From the NCBI GenBank assembly GCA_023432985.1, contig JAEZEQ010000038.1, positions 1 to 11,020 of the forward strand: a DNA stretch of 11,020 nt, in the 5' to 3' direction. Source of the stretch: Bacteroidota bacterium. GTDB taxonomy: Bacteria; Bacteroidota; Bacteroidia; CAIKAF01. The position numbers and the translations under genes are program-made. The notes under the pieces are model-generated. The model ran no database searches. It worked only from the letters and a program-made list of their open reading frames with translations, and was not told the origin of the DNA. Below, in pieces: positions 1 to 5,831 of the stretch (position 1 is its first letter; the number at the start of each line of letters is the position of its first letter).

Positions 1-33
1 CTTTACTCGAATATTCTTCGATTAATCGGGCTG

Positions 34-63
34 CAAAGGTAAAGCCTTTTTCCATATTACAAA
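34..63 (-). promoter_or_regulatory. Leftward Bacteroidetes-type promoter for a gene beyond the left edge
   Basis: Read on the minus strand, 41-34 is TACCTTTG, a perfect match to the Bacteroidetes -7 consensus TAnnTTTG. A TTTG (63-60) lies 18 bases upstream, fitting the -33 element. No start codon occurs on the minus strand between it and the window edge, so the gene it serves begins outside. Just downstream in the transcription direction are two perfect palindromes, CGATTAATCG (19-28) and GAATATTC (9-16), which could be an operator or part of the leader. The promoter call rests on consensus and spacing only. Confidence 0.5.
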
Positions 64-308
64 CTTTATACCCAAACTTTTTTTAGCCTTATTACTTAAT
101 CACCTTATTCACAAGGAGAAAAATTTATGCCTAACCGAACTCTTTCTTCTCATTCCGTCCTTCCCGACAAGAATCGCAAGCCGCCGCATCCCTCTTTCTC
201 CTTTATTATATCTCACCTATTCTATGAAATTCATTTTGCCAGCTCCCTTCATTCTATTTTCAATTTTATGTTTATCTTTATGTATCATTTATTAATCCGT
301 ACCAACTT
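64..308. other. Gene-poor region upstream of the response regulator
   Basis: No gene here is convincing. A reading frame starting at 127 has a purine-rich AAGGAG (113-118) at good spacing, but its 88-residue product has no recognisable fold and runs 85 bases into the response regulator in another frame. The regulator's promoter should lie here; only imperfect -7 matches are visible (for example TATCTTTA at 273-280), so I do not assign one. Confidence 0.4.
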
Positions 309-944
309 ATGCCGTATTCCATTATTATATACGACGACAATGCATCGCGCAGAGAAAGCCTTCAACTCCTGTTGGAATCATATCCGGATTTAAAGGTTAT
401 TGGTAATTTCGACAGTGCGCAGCATATTAAAAAACATTTAAGCAGCTTAAGTCCCCATGTTATTCTTATGGATATACAAATGCCCGGAATTTCGGGTATT
501 GAAGCGGTTCAATATATAAGCCGTTATTATCCGCATATAAAGGTAATCATGCAAACCGTTTTCGAAGACGAAGAAAAGATATTTGATGCCTTACGTTTTG
601 GTGCCGATGGCTATCTATTAAAAAAGGATAATCCGGAGAAAATCATTTCGGCCATAGAAGATGTGATGCACGGAGGTGCTCCGATGACTCCGGTTATTGC
701 CCATAAGGTATTGCATTATTTCAGACAATCGGTTCCCGAACAAGAAAATGATTATGGCCTGACCGAACGCGAAAAAACCGTACTTAAAGCACTGGTGGAA
801 GGCAAAAGTTATAAAATGATTGCCGAACTTATGGGAATAAGTTATCATACCGTCAATTCGCATGTCCGAAAAATTTACGACAAACTCCAGGTTCATTCGG
901 CCGGTGAAGCCGTAAATAAAGCACTCACTAAAAAAATAATTTAA
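309..944 (+). CDS. NarL/LuxR-family two-component response regulator
   Basis: A 211-residue DNA-binding response regulator. The receiver domain (about 1-120) has the acidic pair D9-D10, the phospho-acceptor D55 in LMDIQMPG, the switch residue T83 and the conserved Lys around K105 in GYLLKKD. The C-terminal 60 residues form a GerE/LuxR helix-turn-helix, seen in LTEREKTVLKALVEGKS (151-167) and the recognition helix region ISYHTVNSHVRKIYDKL (177-193). Length is typical for the NarL/FixJ group. The ATG at 309 starts directly with the beta-1 strand, as usual. The histidine kinase follows after one base, so the two are almost certainly cotranscribed and form a cognate pair. One slightly unusual point is an aromatic-acidic start (IIYDDN) instead of the more common ILVDDH. 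The regulated genes cannot be told from sequence. Confidence 0.95.
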   Translation: MPYSIIIYDDNASRRESLQLLLESYPDLKVIGNFDSAQHIKKHLSSLSPHVILMDIQMPGISGIEAVQYISRYYPHIKVIMQTVFEDEEKIFDALRFGADGYLLKKDNPEKIISAIEDVMHGGAPMTPVIAHKVLHYFRQSVPEQENDYGLTEREKTVLKALVEGKSYKMIAELMGISYHTVNSHVRKIYDKLQVHSAGEAVNKALTKKII

Positions 945-945
945 A

Positions 946-1746
946 TTGACGCTCAGTACCGACTTTATTCTTATTCTTTTTGCCATACTTTTAACCTGTA
1001 TTGGGGTATTGTTGGTGATGCTTTTTTTTGCTGGAAAAAGGAATCAGAAATTCAACCATCAACATCTAGACTCCGAAATACGCATAAAATTACTCGAACA
1101 AGAGAAAATTATGTCGCATAAAAAAGCTGTGGCTAAAGAAAGGGCCCGAATAAGTAAAGAACTGCATGATGATATAGGCTCTAGTATCAGCAGTTTGAAA
1201 ATTTACCAAAATTTGGCATTAAAAGAGTTTGATTCAAATCCTCAAAAAGCAATACAATATTTAAATAAGTCCATGTATGAAATATCCATTATTGAGGAGA
1301 GTTTATCGGATTTAATATGGGCCATTTATTCTAAAAATAAAACTTCGGAAGATTTGTTGTTACGCATGAAACAATATGCTTTTGATACCTTATCGGCTAA
1401 GGAAATTGAAAGCTCTTTCAGCTATCCCGATTTCATCAAAGAAATTCAACTTCCTATTGAATACCGAAAAAATTTGCTTTTACTTTTTAAGGAATTTGTA
1501 AACAATACGGCAAAATACTCCGAAGCAAGCACATTCTCCTTTCAGGTAAATGCCGACCAGAACCAGGTTACCGTGCATTTTACGGATAATGGAAAGGGGT
1601 TTAATATTGACGAAGTTAGGCGTGGAAAGGGGCTGACTAATATGAAGATTAGAGCAGATGATATGCATGCGGCATACTTTTATCATACCCAACCCGGCGA
1701 AGGAGTTAGACTTACGCTTATTATTCCTATTTTAAAAACAGACTAA
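946..1746 (+). CDS. Sensor histidine kinase (HisKA_3/HATPase_c), partner of the upstream regulator
   Basis: A 266-residue membrane histidine kinase of the NarX/DesK/LytS-like class. One hydrophobic segment (about 7-29) anchors it. A short coiled linker leads to the dimerisation/phosphoacceptor region ERARISKELHDDIGSS (65-80) with phospho-His H74. The ATP-binding domain has an N box around KEFVNNTAKYS (182-192), a G1 box DNGKGF (214-219) and a G2 box GKGLTNM (228-234). There is essentially no extracellular sensor domain, so the signal must be sensed in the membrane or through a partner. Start choice: a stop codon in this frame at 937-939 excludes any earlier start, and the next Met would delete the membrane helix, so TTG at 946 is the best start. 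It lies one base after the regulator stop, implying translational coupling. The N box is divergent (KYS for the usual KHS), but the kinase looks intact. Confidence 0.93.
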   Translation: MTLSTDFILILFAILLTCIGVLLVMLFFAGKRNQKFNHQHLDSEIRIKLLEQEKIMSHKKAVAKERARISKELHDDIGSSISSLKIYQNLALKEFDSNPQKAIQYLNKSMYEISIIEESLSDLIWAIYSKNKTSEDLLLRMKQYAFDTLSAKEIESSFSYPDFIKEIQLPIEYRKNLLLLFKEFVNNTAKYSEASTFSFQVNADQNQVTVHFTDNGKGFNIDEVRRGKGLTNMKIRADDMHAAYFYHTQPGEGVRLTLIIPILKTD

Positions 1747-1776
1747 ACTATACTTACTACTAACAAATATTAGGGA

Positions 1777-1806
1777 TTGGAAAGTCAGCATTTATGATTA
1801 ACTTTG
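1777..1806 (+). promoter_or_regulatory. Strong Bacteroidetes-type promoter in the kinase-dehydrogenase intergenic region
   Basis: TTG (1777-1779), a 19-base spacer and TAACTTTG (1799-1806) match the Bacteroidetes TTG-N19-TAnnTTTG promoter very closely. It points right, away from the kinase stop and towards a terminator at 1938-1974, with no annotated gene between. Transcription would begin around 1811-1813. Confidence 0.5.
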
Positions 1807-1811
1807 TCTAA

Positions 1812-1974
1812 ACTTAGGACACAGAATGGCGAAATTAAATACTTTCGCCAGCCCTATTGAATGGATGATTTTGCCGTTTCTTCACTTATAATCCCCCGTT
1901 ATACTGTTGAAACCATGAAATCGGAAAAATTATCTACAAAAAAAGCGTTGCTTGTTTCAGGCAACGCTTTTTTT
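1812..1974 (+). ncRNA. Candidate small RNA or short-peptide transcript (about 160 nt)
   Basis: This is a predicted transcription unit bounded by a good promoter (1777-1806) and a strong intrinsic terminator (1938-1974). Near the 5' end is a perfect 8-bp hairpin, TGGCGAAA (1827-1834) with TTTCGCCA (1843-1850) around an 8-base loop. A C-run (1892-1897 region) and A/T-rich single-stranded sequence follow. It also holds a possible 21-codon reading frame from ATG 1826 to TAA 1891, encoding a short hydrophobic peptide beginning MAKLNTFASPIEW, with AGGA at 1816-1819; the hairpin would overlap its start codon. I do not recognise a known RNA family. The promoter could instead produce only antisense or read-through RNA. 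Existence as a stable RNA is inference. Confidence 0.35.
1938..1974. terminator. Bidirectional intrinsic terminator between convergent genes
   Basis: Seven A's plus GCGTTGC (1938-1951) pair perfectly with GCAACGC plus seven T's (1961-1974), giving a 14-bp stem with a 9-base loop. With A-runs on one side and T-runs on the other it should work in both directions: for the leftward dehydrogenase, 22 bases past its stop, and for rightward transcription from the kinase operon or the 1777 promoter. Confidence 0.85.
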
Positions 1975-1995
1975 AATTTCTATAGAATTAGATTT

Positions 1996-2883
1996 TCATT
2001 TAAACTTAGGAGAAACCAATTTTTCTTTAGATCCCGGGGTATAGAGATAGAATCCTTCTCCGCTTTTCACACCCAGCTTACCGGCGGTAACCATGTTTAC
2101 GAGCAAGGGACAGGGGGCATATTTAGGGTTTCCGAAACCATCTTCCAATACTTTCAATATAGCCAAACAAACATCCAGTCCGATAAAATCTGCCAATTGC
2201 AATGGTCCCATAGGATGAGCCATACCCAACTTCATCACCGTATCTATTTCATCGACACCGGCCACGCCTTCATGCAGAGTTATGATGGCTTCATTTATCA
2301 TAGGCATTAATATTTTATTGGCAACAAAACCCGGATAATCGTTTACTTCGACCGGAATTTTTCCCAATGCTTTCGACATTTCCATAATTTGAGCACAAAC
2401 CTCATCGGAAGTATTGTATCCGCGAATCACTTCTACCAATTTCATAACAGGAACAGGGTTCATAAAATGCATGCCGATTACCTTATCTTGTCTTTTGGTA
2501 TGCGAAGCAATTTTAGTAATTGAAATACTGGAGGTATTGGTAGCCAAAATGGTTTCGGGCTTACAAAGTTCGTCCAATTGCTTGAAAATTTGAAATTTTA
2601 TCTGTGGATTTTCTGAAGCGGCTTCTATAATCAAATCACAAGAGCCTAATTCTTCGTTATATTGCGTTGTAGTTTGAATACGGCCCAGGACTTCGCTCAC
2701 TTTTTCCTTTTCTAATAAACCTTTTTCTGCTTGTCGGTTTAAATTCTTCTCAATTTGAGAAATCGCTCTGGTCAATGCAGCTTCTTGCACATCTACCATG
2801 AGTACGTCGAAACCAAATTGGGCACATACATGTGCAATGCCATTCCCCATGGTTCCGCTTCCTATTACTCCGATTTTATTCAT
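1996..2883 (-). CDS. hbd: 3-hydroxybutyryl-CoA (3-hydroxyacyl-CoA) dehydrogenase
   Basis: A 295-residue cytosolic NAD-dependent dehydrogenase that interconverts (S)-3-hydroxyacyl-CoA (probably short chain) and acetoacetyl-CoA-type 3-keto esters, in fatty-acid oxidation or butyrate/PHB-type metabolism. The N-terminal Rossmann fold has GSGTMG (8-13) and an acidic D31 for NAD ribose binding. The catalytic set is complete at the family's spacing: S118 in NTSS, H139 in HFMNPVP, E151 and N189 in PGFVANK. The C-terminal helical domain includes HPMGPLQLADFIGLD (223-237) and the closing KSGEGFY motif (273-279). Length matches stand-alone Hbd enzymes; there is no fused hydratase. It is monocistronic, convergent with the kinase operon, and ends at the 1938-1974 terminator. 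The name hbd (versus paaH or fadB-like) is by similarity; chain-length preference is not visible. Confidence 0.95.
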   Translation of the reverse strand: MNKIGVIGSGTMGNGIAHVCAQFGFDVLMVDVQEAALTRAISQIEKNLNRQAEKGLLEKEKVSEVLGRIQTTTQYNEELGSCDLIIEAASENPQIKFQIFKQLDELCKPETILATNTSSISITKIASHTKRQDKVIGMHFMNPVPVMKLVEVIRGYNTSDEVCAQIMEMSKALGKIPVEVNDYPGFVANKILMPMINEAIITLHEGVAGVDEIDTVMKLGMAHPMGPLQLADFIGLDVCLAILKVLEDGFGNPKYAPCPLLVNMVTAGKLGVKSGEGFYLYTPGSKEKLVSPKFK

Positions 2884-2937
2884 AGTGTATTATTTTTTTA
2901 CAAAGAAAACATAAAGCATTTGTAATAAAAAATGAAT

Positions 2938-2965
2938 TTTGGCATGATGATTGAATTTAGTTTTA
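2938..2965 (+). promoter_or_regulatory. Weak candidate promoter of the first mini-lipoprotein
   Basis: TTTG (2938-2941) and TAGTTTTA (2958-2965) resemble the Bacteroidetes promoter with one mismatch in the last base of the -7 element and a rather short 16-base spacer. The position, about 25 bases before the ATG at 2990, is sensible. Support is weak. Confidence 0.25.
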
Positions 2966-2989
2966 TACAAAACAATTAATATATACACT

Positions 2990-3184
2990 ATGAAAATTCT
3001 AGGAATGACAGTAGCCGTTTTAAGTCTGATTAGCTTTTCAGCTTGCAGCAAATGTAAAGTATGCACTAAGGATAGTGCGCCGGAAGTGCGTATTTGTGAG
3101 AAAGATTATAACAATAAAACCGAGTATGGATTAGCCGTTGACGCGCAAGAGTTTGCCGGATATGAATGCCATGAAAGCTTATAG
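2990..3184 (+). CDS. Small cysteine-rich lipoprotein (first paralogue), unknown function
   Basis: A 64-residue predicted lipoprotein. Residues 1-18 form a lipoprotein signal peptide ending FSA before lipidated C19. The mature part has C22 and C25 in a C-x2-C-x2-C arrangement with the lipid Cys, then C36 and C60. It shares with the next gene the pattern CxKCKxCT, an ICxxDY core and a spaced C-terminal Cys, so the two are paralogues. Start choice: the frame is open from a TTG at 2951, but the ATG at 2990 gives a proper Lys-then-hydrophobic signal peptide, whereas the longer form would put 13 extra residues before it. Four non-lipid cysteines suggest two disulfides or metal binding in the periplasm or at the surface (inference). 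A terminator follows within about 20 bases. I do not recognise a named family. Confidence 0.75.
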   Translation: MKILGMTVAVLSLISFSACSKCKVCTKDSAPEVRICEKDYNNKTEYGLAVDAQEFAGYECHESL

Positions 3185-3195
3185 AAAAATATTCC

Positions 3196-3225
3196 TTTGA
3201 AAACAAAACGATTTTGCTATATTTG
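3196..3225 (+). promoter_or_regulatory. Promoter of the second mini-lipoprotein, embedded in a terminator
   Basis: TTTG (3196-3199), an 18-base spacer and TATATTTG (3218-3225) match the Bacteroidetes consensus. The start site should fall near 3231, giving a leader of roughly 35 bases before the ATG at 3265. The -7 element lies in the loop of the upstream gene's terminator hairpin (3205-3237), so the new transcript would begin inside the 3' arm and not carry the full hairpin. Confidence 0.55.
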
Positions 3226-3237
3226 TGAAATCGTTTT
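3205..3237 (+). terminator. Terminator of the first mini-lipoprotein gene
   Basis: AAAACGATTT (3205-3214) pairs perfectly with AAATCGTTTT (3228-3237) around a 13-base loop, followed by more T's to 3241. The hairpin starts 20 bases past the stop. GC content of the stem is low, so termination may be partial. Confidence 0.6.
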
Positions 3238-3264
3238 TTTTATTTATTTAATACTTAATTTCCT

Positions 3265-3447
3265 ATGAAAAAAATCTTCTTTCTAGCTTTAGCTGTAACC
3301 GCATTTGGATTTGCCTCATGCAATAAGTGTAAAACCTGTACATCAGGAAACACTTCAACCGAGATTTGCAAAAGCGATTATGCAAATGAAACCCAGTATA
3401 ACGCCGCAATTAATGCGATGGAATTGATGGGTGCTACATGCAAATAA
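3265..3447 (+). CDS. Small cysteine-rich lipoprotein (second paralogue), unknown function
   Basis: A 60-residue paralogue of the preceding gene. The signal peptide (MKKIFFLALAVTAFGFAS) leads to lipidated C19. The mature sequence keeps C22, C25, C35 and C59 at nearly the same spacing, with NKCKTCTSG and EICKSDY matching SKCKVCTKD and RICEKDY of the first copy; a YNAAINAMELMG segment looks helical. The two proteins are similar over their whole length but clearly diverged, so the duplication is not recent. It has its own promoter (3196-3225) and terminator (3465-3496), so it can be expressed independently of its neighbour. Function is unknown: a small disulfide-bonded or metal-binding outer-membrane-associated lipoprotein is my inference from the cysteines. 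Confidence 0.78.
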   Translation: MKKIFFLALAVTAFGFASCNKCKTCTSGNTSTEICKSDYANETQYNAAINAMELMGATCK

Positions 3448-3464
3448 TTAATTAAAAAAGCATG

Positions 3465-3496
3465 AAAAAACCGCTTGAGTTCAGGCGGTTTTTTTT
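3465..3496. terminator. Bidirectional terminator between second mini-lipoprotein and sugar transferase
   Basis: AAAAAACCGCTTG (3465-3477) pairs with CAGGCGGTTTTTT (3482-3494), with one G-T wobble and a 4-base loop, followed by a T-run. It serves the lipoprotein gene 17 bases upstream. On the minus strand it directly abuts the stop codon (3497-3495) of the sugar transferase, whose A-side becomes the T-run for leftward termination. Confidence 0.85.
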
Positions 3497-4907
3497 ATTT
3501 ACCACTACCCTTAAGAATAGTACGCACGGTATAAATCAGGATTTTCAAATCCAAAACCAGCGACATATTTTCTATATATAAAATATCATAGCGCATACGT
3601 TTGATCATTTGTTCCACATTTTCGGCATAACCGTATTTCACCATTCCCCAGCTGGTAATGCCGGGTCTAACTCTATGCAGGAGTCTGTATTGCGGAGCTT
3701 TTTCTACAATTTTTTCAATAAAAAAGCTGCGTTCAGGTCTTGGGCCGACCAGGCTCATTTCGCCTATGAGTACATTAAAAAACTGAGGAATTTCATCGAG
3801 TCTATACTTACGTAAAACCCTACCCACGGGGGTAATGCGCGGATCTCCGTCTTTGGATAAGGTTGGGCCTGTTTTTTCGGCATTTTGATACATAGACCTG
3901 AATTTCAAAATATAAAAAGCTTTGCCATTCAATCCGATTCTTTCTTGTTTGTAGAAAACGGGACCTTTATCATTCCAATAAATACACATGGATATAATCG
4001 CATATACCGGTGTCAGGATAATTAAAGCAAGCAGGGCAATAAACACATCAAATAAGCGCTTAATATTTCTTTGCCATACCGGCATTTGTACGCCCGAAAT
4101 TTCGATGAGCGGTGTGGCGTAAACGCTGCTATACTTCACAGATCCGGTCAGATAGTCTTCCATTTCGGGAATGGTTTTTATTTGTACATCCAAGGCATGT
4201 AGCGTACTAATTATTTGTTGCATTACGGATTTATCGCCATTTTTCAGGGAGATAATTACCTCGTGCACATTCCATTCTTCCACAATGCGATTGATGTCGT
4301 CAATTTTCCCCAAAATGGGGATTCCTTCCACATAACTTTCCTCTCCATGTTCATTTTCGGAGAGTATGCCAATAATTTTTTTTCCGCTGGGTACTTTTTC
4401 TGAGCTTAGTTCGCCCAATAATTCCCGTGCAGCTTCGCCGCTTCCTATGAGTAGGGTTGGAATAAAAATACGTCCCTTTACTATGCGTCGGTTTACGGCA
4501 CTGGTGATAATAAAGCGAGGAATAAATGTAAACAAGAATAGTGCGCCCAGGTAGACCATCAACAAATTATAATATGCATTATAATCGGGCACATAATCGT
4601 CGAGCATAAGTAGAAAAAAAAGCAGTACTCCCCCTATGAGGCTCAGCATAAAACTTTGGGCAAACTCTTTCAGTCTGGAACGTCCGAGTGTTTCTTCATA
4701 AAATCCGCTAATCCAGAAAATCAGTATCCAAAAGCTGAGTGTAAACCCGGCTCCCCAGAAATAATTCGCATCAAAATCGAGTGCCACCTCCTGACCTAAA
4801 AGGGCGGGTTCCAACACTTTCTTTCTATAAATAAAAAAGAGGGTCCACGAGATCAATACCCCTACAATATCGCACAATAAATAGCTAAGCTTAATTTTCT
4901 GTTTCAC
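3495..4907 (-). CDS. Polyprenyl-phosphate sugar-1-phosphate transferase (WbaP/WcaJ type)
   Basis: A 470-residue membrane enzyme that would transfer a sugar-1-phosphate from a nucleotide sugar to undecaprenyl phosphate, starting capsule, exopolysaccharide or O-antigen repeat units. The N-terminal part has about four membrane helices (near 7-28, 50-70, 85-103, 110-133). A soluble Rossmann-like CoA-binding-type domain follows (GSGEAA at 155-160). The C-terminal catalytic domain (about 281-470) has the re-entrant helix (285-311), KFRSM (335-339), the catalytic Asp-Glu dyad D371-E372 in YRLDEIPQFFNVL, MSLVGPRPE (384-392) and RPGITSWG (414-421). Length is normal for this large monotopic phosphoglycosyl transferase family. 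The start is GTG, two bases after the stop of the upstream lipoprotein gene, implying coupled translation. Sugar specificity (glucose or galactose phosphate, or an N-acetyl sugar) cannot be read from sequence. Confidence 0.93.
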   Translation of the reverse strand: MKQKIKLSYLLCDIVGVLISWTLFFIYRKKVLEPALLGQEVALDFDANYFWGAGFTLSFWILIFWISGFYEETLGRSRLKEFAQSFMLSLIGGVLLFFLLMLDDYVPDYNAYYNLLMVYLGALFLFTFIPRFIITSAVNRRIVKGRIFIPTLLIGSGEAARELLGELSSEKVPSGKKIIGILSENEHGEESYVEGIPILGKIDDINRIVEEWNVHEVIISLKNGDKSVMQQIISTLHALDVQIKTIPEMEDYLTGSVKYSSVYATPLIEISGVQMPVWQRNIKRLFDVFIALLALIILTPVYAIISMCIYWNDKGPVFYKQERIGLNGKAFYILKFRSMYQNAEKTGPTLSKDGDPRITPVGRVLRKYRLDEIPQFFNVLIGEMSLVGPRPERSFFIEKIVEKAPQYRLLHRVRPGITSWGMVKYGYAENVEQMIKRMRYDILYIENMSLVLDLKILIYTVRTILKGSGK

Positions 4908-4909
4908 GA

Positions 4910-5788
4910 CTAATAAATCAGCTTCAGGTTATCCACATACAATTCTTGCGAAGGTATATCGGTCATTCGGGGAATTTTGAGCATTATATGAAATTTATTA
5001 CCCAGTGCAAATTTCACAATATCGGGGGTGATAGCGAAGTATATTTTTTTCCATTTCATATCCGAGCTATTGATACCTCCAATATCGAAATCGTATCCAA
5101 ATCCGTCAGAACTCAGGCCTTTAAGTCGGAAAATAAAGGGCGTATTGCATTTATAATGCATTTCGAAATAGACGGGAGTTCCATTCTTGGGGAGCGTATA
5201 TGCGTCAATGCTCATTGCTTCGGCGTATGAATTTTCGCCGGCGCTCAGTTCCATATAACCGCATCCGTTTCCTTCGAAAGCGATGGAGGGACTGTTGACC
5301 AGCATAAAATCGGAATGACTGTATGTAGTTTTGGTCATAGCCATACTACCTTGTTCGAAGCCTTCATTAAAAGGCACTACCGCGGTGGTATCGTATCGGA
5401 AAACGGGATTTAATTTAATGGTATCTCCCAGACTCAGGTTCAGTTGTAGGCGTAGGGGTTCGACCACGGTATAAATAGGTCTTTGTCCCGAAAAGCCGTT
5501 CATAGAAATACCGGGGATAAATACAAAATCGCTTACTCCTTCATGAATAATGGGAAACTTTGCGGGTAATTCGTAGGTTCCTTGTAAATTATCGTTTAAG
5601 TAGACCCAGATATCTTTAAAATCGTGTTTGACTGTTCCCAAATTGTTTGATGGTGTGGGCACAAATTGCACGCTATCGATGCGCATCCAGGAGACCGGTT
5701 CCGACTCCATTTTTTTGCAAGACATTCCGAAAAAAATCAGAAGCAGTATGGGAAAAAAAATCCGGGTATAGTTCAATGCGGCATTCAT
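4910..5788 (-). CDS. Unknown lipoprotein in a polysaccharide cluster
   Basis: A 292-residue predicted lipoprotein with no family I recognise. Residues 8-23 form a hydrophobic signal segment ending FGMS before C24, followed by KK; the lipobox is loose but acceptable for Bacteroidetes. The first half (about 30-125) is beta-rich. The second half, from FNEGFEQGS (139-147) to the ending ELYVDNLKLIY, has the look of a jelly-roll, carbohydrate-binding-module-like or discoidin-like domain; this is a fold impression, not a motif match. The gene lies 43 bases after the oxidoreductase and 2 bases before the sugar transferase. A -7 element (5800-5793) sits four bases before its ATG, so it and the transferase may have their own leaderless transcript. 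Its position suggests a role in, or attachment to, the surface glycan (inference). Confidence 0.8.
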   Translation of the reverse strand: MNAALNYTRIFFPILLLIFFGMSCKKMESEPVSWMRIDSVQFVPTPSNNLGTVKHDFKDIWVYLNDNLQGTYELPAKFPIIHEGVSDFVFIPGISMNGFSGQRPIYTVVEPLRLQLNLSLGDTIKLNPVFRYDTTAVVPFNEGFEQGSMAMTKTTYSHSDFMLVNSPSIAFEGNGCGYMELSAGENSYAEAMSIDAYTLPKNGTPVYFEMHYKCNTPFIFRLKGLSSDGFGYDFDIGGINSSDMKWKKIYFAITPDIVKFALGNKFHIMLKIPRMTDIPSQELYVDNLKLIY

Positions 5789-5792
5789 AAGG

Positions 5793-5800
5793 CAAATCTA
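5793..5800 (-). promoter_or_regulatory. Candidate internal -7 promoter element before the lipoprotein gene
   Basis: On the minus strand this is TAGATTTG, a perfect TAnnTTTG, followed by four bases and the ATG of the lipoprotein gene (5788). No TTG is seen at the expected -33 distance. If used, the mRNA would be leaderless or nearly so, as for pcm. Confidence 0.35.
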
Positions 5801-5831
5801 AAAAAAGCTTAGGGAAATAACGATAAAACAG

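Noticed and set aside
127..393. 88-residue rightward frame with a good AAGGAG upstream
   Set aside because: It overlaps the response regulator by 85 bases in another frame, has no recognisable domain, and a Shine-Dalgarno match means little in Bacteroidetes. It could be chance in an A/T-rich leader.
1861..2310. 149-residue rightward frame across the terminator into the dehydrogenase
   Set aside because: It reads through a strong terminator hairpin and then antisense to the dehydrogenase; its composition looks like a shadow. The intergenic part may belong to a small RNA instead.
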